Source of the DNA: Pseudomonadota bacterium
GTDB taxonomy: Bacteria > Pseudomonadota > Gammaproteobacteria > Steroidobacterales > Steroidobacteraceae
DNA: 64,000 nucleotides
Assembly: GCA_021808195.1 (NCBI GenBank)
Contig: JAKBCE010000001.1
Span: forward strand, 186,001 to 250,000
Direction: 5' to 3'
Position 1 is the stretch's first letter, and each line of letters begins with the position of its first letter. The notes beneath the pieces are model-generated. The model was not told the origin of the DNA, did not search any database, and saw nothing but the letters and a program-made list of their open reading frames with translations. Below are positions 1 through 8,375 of the stretch, piece by piece. Both the position numbers and the translations under genes were made by a program.

Positions 1-713
1 CGCAGCATCCCGACGCCGGCAGCTTCAAGCTCGCTCACGCAGCCGATGAGATTGCGCACCTGCGCCGATTGGGTCTGCACGCCGTTCAGCGCGAACAGCG
101 GCTTGCGCTCGCGAGTATAGACCGTGAGTCCGTCCCGATCTTCCGCGCACACGAATCCACAGTCGTCCTTGTTGGTACGACGCACGCGGGCGCTGAAGCA
201 ACGCGCGGAAAATGCGAGCGGCATGCGCCCGTAGGCGAACACCTCACACTCCATGCCCTGCGGCCGTTCGCCCAGCAACTCGGCGATCGCGGCCGTGTCG
301 AGCTCGAGCGGCACCACCCAACGACGGGCACCGAGCGCACCGAGCAGCCGCAACGTCTGCCCGTTGTAGACATTCAGATGAGGACCGGCAACGAACGGTT
401 TGCCCCCGGCAAGCTGCACGGCAGCCATGTCGTTCGCCTCGATGGTCACGTTGCCGGCCACGACCCGCGCCAGCGCCGCCAGCTCCGATTCGGCCTCCAT
501 CAGCGCCAGCGTAGTGAAGATCACCTCCTTGCCGGCGGCGGCCAGATCCTCGGCAATCGCCGCCCAGTCGGACTGCTTCAGCGCCCTGCGCTTGGCACAG
601 ACCACCTCGCCGAGATAGACGCACTCGACCGGCGCACGCTCGAGCGCGCGGTAGAATTCAAATACCTCCGCACGCTCCCAATAATACAACAGCGGACCGA
701 CCGACAGTTTCAT
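1..713 (-). CDS. ubiV: UbiV, O2-independent ubiquinone hydroxylation factor (partial)
   Basis: U32 peptidase-like protein whose 3' end lies outside the window; 237 residues are visible. The product should be UbiV, which with UbiU forms the 4Fe-4S heterodimer that hydroxylates the quinone ring without oxygen. Translation of the minus strand from the ATG at 713 begins MKLSVGPLLYYW and contains cysteines near residues 39, 172, 185 and 189. The 13- and 4-residue spacings of the last three equal those of the cluster ligands of E. coli UbiV (C180, C193, C197). It starts 13 nt after the stop of ubiU, so the two are surely co-transcribed. UbiT, the lipid-binding partner, is not visible here and may lie beyond the left edge. 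Confidence 0.9.
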   Translation of the reverse strand, partial: MKLSVGPLLYYWERAEVFEFYRALERAPVECVYLGEVVCAKRRALKQSDWAAIAEDLAAAGKEVIFTTLALMEAESELAALARVVAGNVTIEANDMAAVQLAGGKPFVAGPHLNVYNGQTLRLLGALGARRWVVPLELDTAAIAELLGERPQGMECEVFAYGRMPLAFSARCFSARVRRTNKDDCGFVCAEDRDGLTVYTRERKPLFALNGVQTQSAQVRNLIGCVSELEAAGVGML

Positions 714-726
714 CGCACATCGCCTC

Positions 727-1740
727 TCATTGCCATGGCCTGCTGTAGGCGCCGAGTGTCTGGGTCCGCCCCTCGGTGAGCCGCTCGAGCGCCGCGGCGT
801 GCGTGAGGAGGGGTCGATAGCCCGCCGGATCGCGTTGGCATGCATCGAGCGCCGCCCGCAGCGCACGAGTCACCTGCGCCACGTATGCCGGACTGCGTTG
901 GCGGCCTTCGACTTTGATAGCACGCACGCCGGCCGTGAGCAGCTGCGGCAGAATATCGAGCACATTAAGGCTGGTCGGCTCCTCCAGGGCATGCATGATC
1001 GAGCCGTTTGCCTCGAAGCGACCCTTGCACAGAGTCGGGTAGCCGGCAGCCTCGCCGGGGGCGAACTCGTCGATGAGCACGCCACTGAGGCGCACCTGGC
1101 GGCCGCTCGGCAGTTCCTGCCAGCGCACTGCGTGCGCTGGGGAGCACACTCCGTGGGTATTCGGTGACTCACCGGTCACATGCGCCGAGAGCGCGCAACG
1201 TCCCTCGACCATGATGCACAGGCTGCCGAAGCCGAACACCTCGATCTCGACCCCGCTGCGCTCGATGACCCGCCGCACCTGGGCCACCGACAGTACGCGC
1301 GGCAACACGGCGCGGCGGATGCCGAAGTGCTGCCGATAGAATTCCAGCGCACACCAATTGCTCGCCGAGGCCTGAACCGACAGGTGGCGGTTGACCTGGG
1401 GATACGTCTGCGCAGCGTAGCCGAGCAGCCCCGCATCGGCGAGTATCAGCGCATCGGCGCCGGCCTCGACCGCCGCATCCACCGCGGCGGTGGCCGCCGC
1501 CCAGCGCTTCGGTCGCGGATAGACATTCAGTGCGACGAACACCCGCACTCCCCGCCCGTGGGCATACTCGATGCCGCTGCGCGCATCGGCAGCCGTGAAG
1601 TTCAGCCCCGGGAAGTTGCGCGCATTCAGCCCGTCGCGAAAGCCCAGATACACCGCATCGGCGCCGTTGTCGACCGCAGCGTGCAGGGCCGGCAGACTGC
1701 CCGCAGGGCAGACCAACTCGATGGGGCCGCGCTCATCCAT
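727..1740 (-). CDS. ubiU: UbiU, O2-independent ubiquinone hydroxylation factor
   Basis: 337-residue U32-family protein, partner of UbiV in oxygen-independent ubiquinone synthesis. The N-terminal [20 protein letters not shown] stretch is typical of UbiU/YhbU. Cysteines at 175, 182, 199 and 238 have spacings 7, 17 and 39, exactly those of the E. coli UbiU cluster ligands C169, C176, C193 and C232, which separates it from ordinary U32 proteases. The ATG at 1740 is chosen because the family starts here; upstream in-frame sequence belongs to ubiD read in another frame. The start overlaps the ubiD stop by 8 nt, indicating translational coupling in a ubiD-ubiU-ubiV operon. Confidence 0.94.
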   Translation of the reverse strand: MDERGPIELVCPAGSLPALHAAVDNGADAVYLGFRDGLNARNFPGLNFTAADARSGIEYAHGRGVRVFVALNVYPRPKRWAAATAAVDAAVEAGADALILADAGLLGYAAQTYPQVNRHLSVQASASNWCALEFYRQHFGIRRAVLPRVLSVAQVRRVIERSGVEIEVFGFGSLCIMVEGRCALSAHVTGESPNTHGVCSPAHAVRWQELPSGRQVRLSGVLIDEFAPGEAAGYPTLCKGRFEANGSIMHALEEPTSLNVLDILPQLLTAGVRAIKVEGRQRSPAYVAQVTRALRAALDACQRDPAGYRPLLTHAAALERLTEGRTQTLGAYSRPWQ

Positions 1741-3205
1741 GATCCATGCACTCCCGCCACAACGCATCGACGCGCCGTTCGACAGCCGCATCGAGCCGGA
1801 TCGGGCGGCCCCAGTCGCGGCTGGTCTCCCCGGGCCACTTGTTGGTCGCATCGAGGCCGAGTTTCGAGCCGAGACCGCTCGCCGGACTCGCGAAGTCGAG
1901 GTAGTCGATCGGGGTGTTCTCGACCAGCATCGAATCGCGCGCCGGATCGACGCGCGTCGCGACCGCCCAGATCACCTCCTGCCAGTTGCGCACGTCGATG
2001 TCCTCGTCGGTAATGATCACGAATTTCGTATAGGTGAACTGGCGCAGATACGACCACACCGCCATCATGATGCGGCGCGCATGGCCGGGATAGCGCTTGC
2101 GGATACTGACCACGGCCAAGCGGTACGAGCACGCCTCCGGGGGCAGGTAGAAATCGACGATTTCGGGAAAGACTCGGCGCAGGATCGGCACAAAAACGTC
2201 GTTGAGCGCCACCGCCATCACCGACGGCTCGTCATGGGGCGAGCGTCCCATGTAGCTGCCCTGATAGATCGCCCCGTCACGCAGGTGCATCCGCTCGAGC
2301 GTGAGCACCGGGAAAGCGGCCTGCGAGTTGTAGTATCCCGTGTGATCGCCGAACGGACCCTCTGCGGCCGTATCGCCCGGCTGGATAAAGCCCTCCAGGA
2401 CGATCTCCGCACCTGCCGGGGCATCGAGCCCGGTCAGCTCGCAGCGCACGACGTTGCTGCGCTCCCCGCGCAGCAGGCCTGCAAATTCAAATTCCGAGAG
2501 AGTGTCGGGGATTGGCGCTGCCGCGGCGAGCAGCGTCGCCGGATCTGTGCCGATCGCGATCAGCACCGGAAACGGCTCGCCCGGACGATCCGCCTGCCAT
2601 TCGGCGAAATCGCCCGCTCCCCCCCGGTGCGCGAGCCAGCGCATGATCAGCCGGTCCCGCCCGATCACCTGTTGGCGATAGATCGCGACATTCTGCCGCT
2701 GCTTGCGCGGCCCGCGCGTGACCACCAGACCGAGCGTGATCAGCCGCGCGACATCCTCAGGCCAGCAACGCTGAATGGGCAACCGCGACAGATCGATCTG
2801 GCCACCGCCGAGTGTGTTTTCCTGAAATGCGGCGCGCGCCACGCGCCGCGGGGCGACGTGCGCCAGCTGCGCGAACTGCGGCCAGCTCGCGATCGCCTCG
2901 CGTACATTGCCCGGCCAGTGCGGCTCCTTCAGCGCGGCCAGCAGCTCGCCGAGCTCACGCATCGAACCACCCCGCTCGCGCCCGAGCGCCGCCTCGATGC
3001 GCCGCGCGTGGCCGAACAGATTACCGAGAAGGGCGTGCTGCGCTCCGCTCGGTCGTTCGAACAGCAGCGCCGGACCCTCGCGCTGCAGGGCGCGCAGACA
3101 AAACGACGTGCTCTCGAGCTCGGGGTTGACCGCAACAGAAACGCGGCGCAAGTCGCCGCGCTCGTCCAGGTGCGCGAGAAAACTGCGCAAATCGTGAAAT
3201 GCCAT
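1733..3205 (-). CDS. ubiD: UbiD, 4-hydroxy-3-polyprenylbenzoate decarboxylase
   Basis: 490-residue UbiD-family prenylated-FMN decarboxylase, which removes the carboxyl group of 4-hydroxy-3-polyprenylbenzoate in ubiquinone synthesis. The family signature runs [20 protein letters not shown], followed by [18 protein letters not shown] and an [17 protein letters not shown] segment; full length matches E. coli UbiD (about 497 residues). The ATG at 3205 (MAFHDLRSF) is preferred; a GTG two codons upstream is possible. Neither has a Shine-Dalgarno sequence, and the predicted transcription start falls almost on the ATG, so the mRNA may be leaderless. Unlike in E. coli, ubiD here heads an operon with the anaerobic factors ubiU and ubiV. 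Confidence 0.95.
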   Translation of the reverse strand: MAFHDLRSFLAHLDERGDLRRVSVAVNPELESTSFCLRALQREGPALLFERPSGAQHALLGNLFGHARRIEAALGRERGGSMRELGELLAALKEPHWPGNVREAIASWPQFAQLAHVAPRRVARAAFQENTLGGGQIDLSRLPIQRCWPEDVARLITLGLVVTRGPRKQRQNVAIYRQQVIGRDRLIMRWLAHRGGAGDFAEWQADRPGEPFPVLIAIGTDPATLLAAAAPIPDTLSEFEFAGLLRGERSNVVRCELTGLDAPAGAEIVLEGFIQPGDTAAEGPFGDHTGYYNSQAAFPVLTLERMHLRDGAIYQGSYMGRSPHDEPSVMAVALNDVFVPILRRVFPEIVDFYLPPEACSYRLAVVSIRKRYPGHARRIMMAVWSYLRQFTYTKFVIITDEDIDVRNWQEVIWAVATRVDPARDSMLVENTPIDYLDFASPASGLGSKLGLDATNKWPGETSRDWGRPIRLDAAVERRVDALWRECMDHG

Positions 3206-3240
3206 CCGCACGCACGTTAGCGCAGCGCATGCGGACGGGT

Positions 3241-3254
3241 TTGATGCGGATCAA
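3241..3254 (-). promoter_or_regulatory. FNR/Anr-type box upstream of ubiDUV
   Basis: TTGATGCGGATCAA is a perfect match to the FNR/CRP-family consensus TTGAT-N4-ATCAA. It lies 19 nt after the RND gene stop and 36 nt before ubiD. A weak -10 (TAACGT, minus strand 3219-3214) would put the transcription start near 3206, so the box is centred at about -41, the class II activation position. Regulation of ubiUV by FNR is known in E. coli; the site here is seen directly, its function is inferred. Confidence 0.72.
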
Positions 3255-3272
3255 ATTCCGCTCGCGGCCGGC

Positions 3273-6200
3273 CTACTCGGCAGCGGGCTGCATGGCCGCC
3301 GACTGCTCGCGCTCGTGTTCGTGGTCCGCAGCGAGCAGCAGATAGACCGCCGGTACGATAAACAGCGTGAACAGCGTGCCAATCGACAGGCCCGTCGCGA
3401 TCACGATGCCCATTGCGCGCCGCCCAGCCGCGCCGGCACCGCTGGCGAACACCAGCGGCAGCACACCCATCACCATCGCCGCGGTGGTCATCAGAATCGG
3501 GCGCAGACGCACCTCGGCGGCCTCTTCGATCGCCTGCAGCTTGCTGCGTCCGGCACGTTGCAAATCGTTGGCAAACTGCACCATGAGAATGCCGTGTTTG
3601 CTGATCAGGCCGAGCAGCGTCACCAGACCGACCTGCGTGTAGATGTTGAGCGTCGTGACGCCGATATTGATGAACAGCAACGCGCCAAACAGCGCCGCCG
3701 GCACCGACACCAGGATGACCACCGGATCGCGGAAACTCTCGAACAGAGCCGCGAGCGAGAGAAACACGATGATCAGCGCAAACCCGAAGGTGGCGAGGAA
3801 GCTGTTCGAGCCTTTCATGAGCTGGCGGGATTCGCCGGCATAATTCGCGCTGAAGCCGCTCGGGGCGACTTTCTGCAGCACGTGGCGCAGAAACGCCAAT
3901 GCCTCGCCCTGCGGCACCGCCGGCGCACCGGCGATGGTGGCCGAATTCAATCGCTGAAAGTGATTGATCGACTCCGGCACGACTTCCCGCCGCAGATGTG
4001 CCACGGTTGCGAGCCGCACGATCGCCCCGCTCGCGGTCCGCAGATGGTAGTCGAGCACTTGATGCGGATTTAGCCGGTACTTCTGCAGCACCTGGGGAAT
4101 CACCTCGTAGGATCGTCCGCCGAGCTCGAAGTAATTGACGTATCCACCGCCGAGCGCCGCACCGAGCGTGCTGGCGACTTGCTGCTGGGTGAGACCGAGG
4201 TCGGCGACCTTATCGGGGTCGACCACGATCTTGTCCTGCGGCTGGTCGATCTTCAGATCGGAATCGACGAAGAAGAACAGCCCACTCGCGCGTGCCGCCG
4301 CGAGCACTTTCTGCGAAACCGCGTACAGGTTGGGCACGGGCTGCGCGGTGGTGATCACGAACTGCAGGGGCAGGCCGCTCGCCCCGGGCAGCGAGGGAAA
4401 CTGGAATGCCGCCACGTGTGCCCCGGCGATGCGATTCCAGCGCTTCTGCAGCAACTGCTGCAGCTGGGTCGCGGTGCGCGTGCGCTCATCCCACGGCTTG
4501 AGCAGAATGCCGCCGAACCCCTGGTTGACCGACGGAGCGCCAATCAGCTGAAACGCCTGGCGGTACTCCGGCAGGGTGTCGGCGGCCTTGAAGATCTGCT
4601 GCGCGTACACCTGCATCTGCTGCAGCGTCGCGTCCGGCGGCCCGATCAACTGGTAGAGCACCACGCCCTGATCCTCCTGCGGGGCGAGCTGCGTCTTGGA
4701 GGTGCTGAACAGATAGAACACGCTGCCGAGCAGAATCAAACCCAGAACGATCAGCGTCGGCCAGGTCGCCAGCCAGCTTGACAGCACGCGCCGATAGCCC
4801 GAACGCAGCCGGTTGAATGCACGATCGAGCAGATGCGTAAAGCGGCCGTCCTCCTGTTCACTGCGGAAGATGCGCGAGCTCAGCATCGGGGAGAGCGTGA
4901 GGGCGATGATCGCCGAGCAGGTCACGGCGCCGACCAGGGTGAAGGCGAACTGCGTGAACAGCGCCCCGGTCAGTCCGGTCTGAAAGGCGATTGGCGCATA
5001 GGCGGCCACCAGCACCACGGTCATGGCGATGATGGGCCCGTTCAGCTCGTGCGCGCCCAGGATCGCCGCATCAAGCGGAGGTCGGCCTTCCTTCATGTGC
5101 CGATCGATGTTCTCCACCACGATGATCGCATCATCGACCACCAGCCCGATCGCCAGCACCAGCGCGAGCAGCGTCAGCAGGTTGATAGAATAACCGAGCG
5201 CCAGCATGAAGATGAAGGCGCCCACGATGGACAGCGGCATGGCCAGCGCCGGCACCGCCGCGGCGCGCGGACTACCGAGAAACAGGAAGATGACCGCCGT
5301 GACGATCAGCAGCGTTTCGACCAACGTGCGCACCACATCAATGATGGATGCATAGATGAACGTCGTGCCGTCGAAGACGATTTTCTGGGTGATGCCGTGA
5401 GGCAACTGCCGGGCGATGACCGGCAGGGCAGCGCGCACCTTGCTCGCGACGGTGAGCACGCTCGCGTTCGGTGCCGCCTGGATGCCGATGAACACCCCGG
5501 GACGCCCGCTGAAGCGCACCGCCGAGTTGTAATTCTGGGCACCGAGCACCACGGTGGCGACGTCCTTCAGCCGCACGATGGCGCCGTTCTGGTCGCGGAT
5601 CACCAGGTTGCGGAACTCGCGCAGGCTGTTCGGATTGGTCGTGGCGGAGAGCTTGACGCTCACCATTTGCCCGCGCGTCTGGCCAGCGGCCGACAGGTAG
5701 TTATTGGCGGCCAGGGCCTGGTAGACATCGCCGGCCGTGACTCCGTGTGCGGACATGCGCTGCGGATCGAGCCAGGCGCGCAGCGCGAACGTACGTCCGC
5801 CGTTGATCTCGGCGAACTGCACTCCGGGTATGGCGTTCAGCTGCGGCTGCACCACGCGCAACAGAAAGTCCGTCAGCGCGTTGGTCGGCAGCACCTTGCT
5901 GAAATACCCGACATACATGGTGTCGGTCGTCTGGTTCTTGGACAGCTTGATCACCGGCAGCTGGGCCTGCGGCGGCAACTGGTTGCGCACCGCATTGACC
6001 TGGGCACTGATCTCAGTGAGGGCGTGGTTGGCGTTGTAATTGAGCCGCAGCACCGCCGTGATCACCGAGCTGCCCGTGCTCGAGGAGGAGGACATGTAAT
6101 CGATGCCCTGGGCCTGGGCGATGGCCGCCTCGAGCGGCTGGGTGATGAACCCGGCGACGGTGTTCGCGTCCGCACCGTAGTAATAGGTGGTGACGGTGAT

Positions 6201-6332
6201 GACCGCGCTCTCGGTCTTCGGATACTGGGTAACCGGCAGCTGGAAGATTGCACGCAGACCCAGCACCAGCATCAGCAGGCTGACGACCGCCGACAACACC
6301 GGCCGGCGGATGAAGATTTCAGTGAACTTCAC
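3273..6332 (-). CDS. RND-family (HAE1) multidrug efflux permease
   Basis: 1019-residue inner-membrane RND pump of the AcrB/MexF/VexH group, exporting hydrophobic compounds by proton antiport. The start MKFTEIFIRRPVLSAVVSLL is the standard first helix. The proton-relay aspartates are at 400-401 in VLAIGLVVDDAIIVVEN (helix 4), and the relay lysine is in the LISKHGILMVQFAND segment of helix 10. Two large periplasmic loops with the porter repeats are present, and length is normal for the family. It follows its adaptor gene by 10 nt in one operon. No outer-membrane factor accompanies the pair; the nearest is at 24722-26260, so the pump may share that or a distant TolC-like channel. Confidence 0.95.
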   Translation of the reverse strand: MKFTEIFIRRPVLSAVVSLLMLVLGLRAIFQLPVTQYPKTESAVITVTTYYYGADANTVAGFITQPLEAAIAQAQGIDYMSSSSSTGSSVITAVLRLNYNANHALTEISAQVNAVRNQLPPQAQLPVIKLSKNQTTDTMYVGYFSKVLPTNALTDFLLRVVQPQLNAIPGVQFAEINGGRTFALRAWLDPQRMSAHGVTAGDVYQALAANNYLSAAGQTRGQMVSVKLSATTNPNSLREFRNLVIRDQNGAIVRLKDVATVVLGAQNYNSAVRFSGRPGVFIGIQAAPNASVLTVASKVRAALPVIARQLPHGITQKIVFDGTTFIYASIIDVVRTLVETLLIVTAVIFLFLGSPRAAAVPALAMPLSIVGAFIFMLALGYSINLLTLLALVLAIGLVVDDAIIVVENIDRHMKEGRPPLDAAILGAHELNGPIIAMTVVLVAAYAPIAFQTGLTGALFTQFAFTLVGAVTCSAIIALTLSPMLSSRIFRSEQEDGRFTHLLDRAFNRLRSGYRRVLSSWLATWPTLIVLGLILLGSVFYLFSTSKTQLAPQEDQGVVLYQLIGPPDATLQQMQVYAQQIFKAADTLPEYRQAFQLIGAPSVNQGFGGILLKPWDERTRTATQLQQLLQKRWNRIAGAHVAAFQFPSLPGASGLPLQFVITTAQPVPNLYAVSQKVLAAARASGLFFFVDSDLKIDQPQDKIVVDPDKVADLGLTQQQVASTLGAALGGGYVNYFELGGRSYEVIPQVLQKYRLNPHQVLDYHLRTASGAIVRLATVAHLRREVVPESINHFQRLNSATIAGAPAVPQGEALAFLRHVLQKVAPSGFSANYAGESRQLMKGSNSFLATFGFALIIVFLSLAALFESFRDPVVILVSVPAALFGALLFINIGVTTLNIYTQVGLVTLLGLISKHGILMVQFANDLQRAGRSKLQAIEEAAEVRLRPILMTTAAMVMGVLPLVFASGAGAAGRRAMGIVIATGLSIGTLFTLFIVPAVYLLLAADHEHEREQSAAMQPAAE

Positions 6333-6342
6333 GCCAGCTGCC

Positions 6343-7488
6343 TCAGTGTTCCTGCGGCGAAGGGTTCGCCTCGTCGAGCGGCTGCACGCTGTTGTTGATG
6401 AGCACGGCAGAGCCGTTCTTCAGCTTCAGCTGCCCGCTGCTCACAATCACATCGCCGACGCGAATGCCCTTCAGCACTGCGACCTGATCGCCGCGCGTCG
6501 GGCCGAGGGTCACGAACACCTGCTCGACCGTCGGGTGCGCCTTGGGACCTGCCGCCGGATGCACCACAAATACCGTGTCGCCGTATGGGTTGTAGGTGAT
6601 CGCCGTCTGCGGCAGGGTGAGATAGTTGCGCTTGTGGCCCGCGTCAACTTCGGTGTTCACGAACATGCCCGGACGCAGCAGCCGTTGCGGATTTTGGATG
6701 GTCGCCTCAACCTCGAAATTGCGCGTCGAGGGATCGACCAGAGGATCGATGGAGGTCACCCGCCCGGTGAAGGTTTGGCCCGCAAACGCACCGGCGGTGA
6801 CGCGCGTGGACTCCCCGATGTGGATGCGCGACAGATCGCCCTGGGGCAGATGGAAATCCACGAAGATCGGATCCAGCGACTCCAGGCTGACGATTGCCGT
6901 GCCGGGTTGCAGATACTGCCCGGGATTGACCGTCGTGATGCCGAGCCGGCCGTTGAATGGTGCGCGTACGGTCTTCTCGGCAACCAGGGCTGCCTGGGCC
7001 CGCTTCTGTGCCTCGGCGCTCTTCCAGTTCGCCGTGGCGGCGTCGAGCGTCGCCTTGCCAATCGCCTGCGCCTTGTACTGCAGCACGTCGCGCTGGTAGG
7101 TGAGGGACGCATAGTGCGCGGCGGCCTGCAGCGCGTGCAGCTGGGCAATATCCGGAGCCGCATTGAGCTGCACCAGCACCTGCCCGGCGCGCACGCTCTC
7201 ACCGGAGCGGAAATCGATGCTCTGCACCATGCCGGCAAGCTGCGTGGTCACCTCGACCCCGTGCACCGCACGCAGGCTCCCGACCGCGCGCATCTGCGGC
7301 TGCCACTGTGAATAGCGCGCCGTCACGGTGCTCACCGTCTGCGGCTGCGCGGCGTTCATCGCCATGAACTTGCGAATGAAGTGCGCCTTGACGGCATTCC
7401 AGGCAACCACCCCGCCCAATACGAGCGCCATCGCCAGCACCACGATGACCATCCGTCGCCACATCACGCGTTTATCCACGACACCCAT
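6343..7488 (-). CDS. RND efflux periplasmic adaptor (MFP/HlyD_D23)
   Basis: 381-residue membrane-fusion protein linking the RND pump to the outer membrane. After a short basic N-terminus there is one membrane anchor (MVIVVLAMALVLGGVVAW), then the lipoyl-like half (GSLRAVHGVEVTTQLAGMVQ), an alpha-helical hairpin rich in Ala/Gln, the second lipoyl half (VRAPFNGRLGITTVNPGQYL) and the beta-barrel and membrane-proximal domains. The ATG at 7488 is chosen for the AGGAG just upstream, though spacing is tight; a second ATG at 7464 also precedes the anchor. It is the first gene of a two-gene operon with the permease. An AT-rich stretch near 7575-7592 may hold the promoter. Confidence 0.92.
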   Translation of the reverse strand: MGVVDKRVMWRRMVIVVLAMALVLGGVVAWNAVKAHFIRKFMAMNAAQPQTVSTVTARYSQWQPQMRAVGSLRAVHGVEVTTQLAGMVQSIDFRSGESVRAGQVLVQLNAAPDIAQLHALQAAAHYASLTYQRDVLQYKAQAIGKATLDAATANWKSAEAQKRAQAALVAEKTVRAPFNGRLGITTVNPGQYLQPGTAIVSLESLDPIFVDFHLPQGDLSRIHIGESTRVTAGAFAGQTFTGRVTSIDPLVDPSTRNFEVEATIQNPQRLLRPGMFVNTEVDAGHKRNYLTLPQTAITYNPYGDTVFVVHPAAGPKAHPTVEQVFVTLGPTRGDQVAVLKGIRVGDVIVSSGQLKLKNGSAVLINNSVQPLDEANPSPQEH

Positions 7489-7680
7489 TCTCCTGTGTCC
7501 TCGGGCGGGCACGCGCGCGCGCTCCGGAGACACCACCCGGTGCCGCCCGGAGCGCGATGCGCATCCGCAAGGGTATAGGCTACTATTTTAACCACATCCC
7601 CCGGCCGCCCGCTCGCCCCCGGCGCGCCTAGCGGATGACCGAGGGCGATGGGACGCCCGCCCGCGGCGGGCGCCGCGGGC

Positions 7681-8208
7681 TCAGAGGCGGGTTTCGCGGG
7701 AACGGATCCGCCGCCGCTGCTCGACCTGAGCCGAGAACGAGCGCTGTAGCAGCGCCATTGCCTGCAGACGCCCGAGGAGCGCAAAGTGCGCAAACGCGAA
7801 TCGGCCCTCGCCGAGCGGCACGGCGAATCCCACCCGCTGAGCGTTCGCGATGCTCGCCTCAAGCTTGCGAGTGTTCATCAGCGCCATGCCATAAGTGTGC
7901 CGGCCGATCGCCCCGATGCAGAAAATCGCGATCGGCGTGGCGCCGGCGGCGGAATTGGCGAGCACGGGGTAGACGTCGCCGAAGCGGCACGGCGTGTGCA
8001 CGGCCAGCAGCCAGTGGCAGGAGCCGGATTTGAAGGCGCAGAACTCGCCAAATACCTCACCCCGACGATTGACCGTGGCAGCGTAGGAAAAGTGTCCATC
8101 GGCGGTGCTCGAGACCCGCCATTGACCGAAGGTGAAGCCTGCAGCCGTGGCCGCTCCGGCCCATCCCAGCAACAGCGTCAGCAGCATCGTGCCCAGCGTT
8201 TTTCTCAT
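7681..8208 (-). CDS. Secreted protein of unknown function
   Basis: 175 residues. I do not recognise the family. The N-terminus MRKTLGTMLLTLLLGWAGAATAAG is a clear Sec signal peptide with an AXA-type cleavage site, so the mature protein is periplasmic or outer. Four cysteines (in GEFCAFK, SGSCHW, HTPCRFG and IFCIGAIG) could form two disulfides. The C-terminal third is basic. The ATG at 8208 has an AGGAGA 6 nt upstream. A loose resemblance to the IalB-like fold (an early FGQWRV-type strand, then paired cysteines) is weak. It stands alone between the RND operon and cydC, all on the minus strand. Confidence 0.72.
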   Translation of the reverse strand: MRKTLGTMLLTLLLGWAGAATAAGFTFGQWRVSSTADGHFSYAATVNRRGEVFGEFCAFKSGSCHWLLAVHTPCRFGDVYPVLANSAAGATPIAIFCIGAIGRHTYGMALMNTRKLEASIANAQRVGFAVPLGEGRFAFAHFALLGRLQAMALLQRSFSAQVEQRRRIRSRETRL

Positions 8209-8375
8209 TCTGTGTCTCCTGGGCCGGCCGTGCGCCGCGGGCCCCGTGGTAAGCGCGAAGTCCCGGGGTGGCGCCACGGAGGCGTCCGAGCTTCTAATTT
8301 TGTGAATTTACTCCTTGATTTTGTCCGCGCCAATGCCGTTGGCGACATATTCCAGCCCGACCGCCGCCGCCTGTC

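Noticed and set aside
1..713. Ordinary U32 collagenase-type protease instead of UbiV
   Set aside because: The cysteine spacing (13 then 4) and the pairing with UbiU and UbiD fit UbiV and not the protease subgroup.
1571..3220. A 549-codon open frame on the plus strand
   Set aside because: Antisense to ubiD and ubiU; Arg/Gln/His-rich, no family motif.
4833..6398. A 521-codon open frame on the plus strand
   Set aside because: Antisense to the RND permease; composition of a shadow frame.
8328..8344. Hairpin CGCCAA/TTGGCG downstream of cydC as a terminator
   Set aside because: Only a 6-bp stem and no T run on the minus strand; too weak to annotate.
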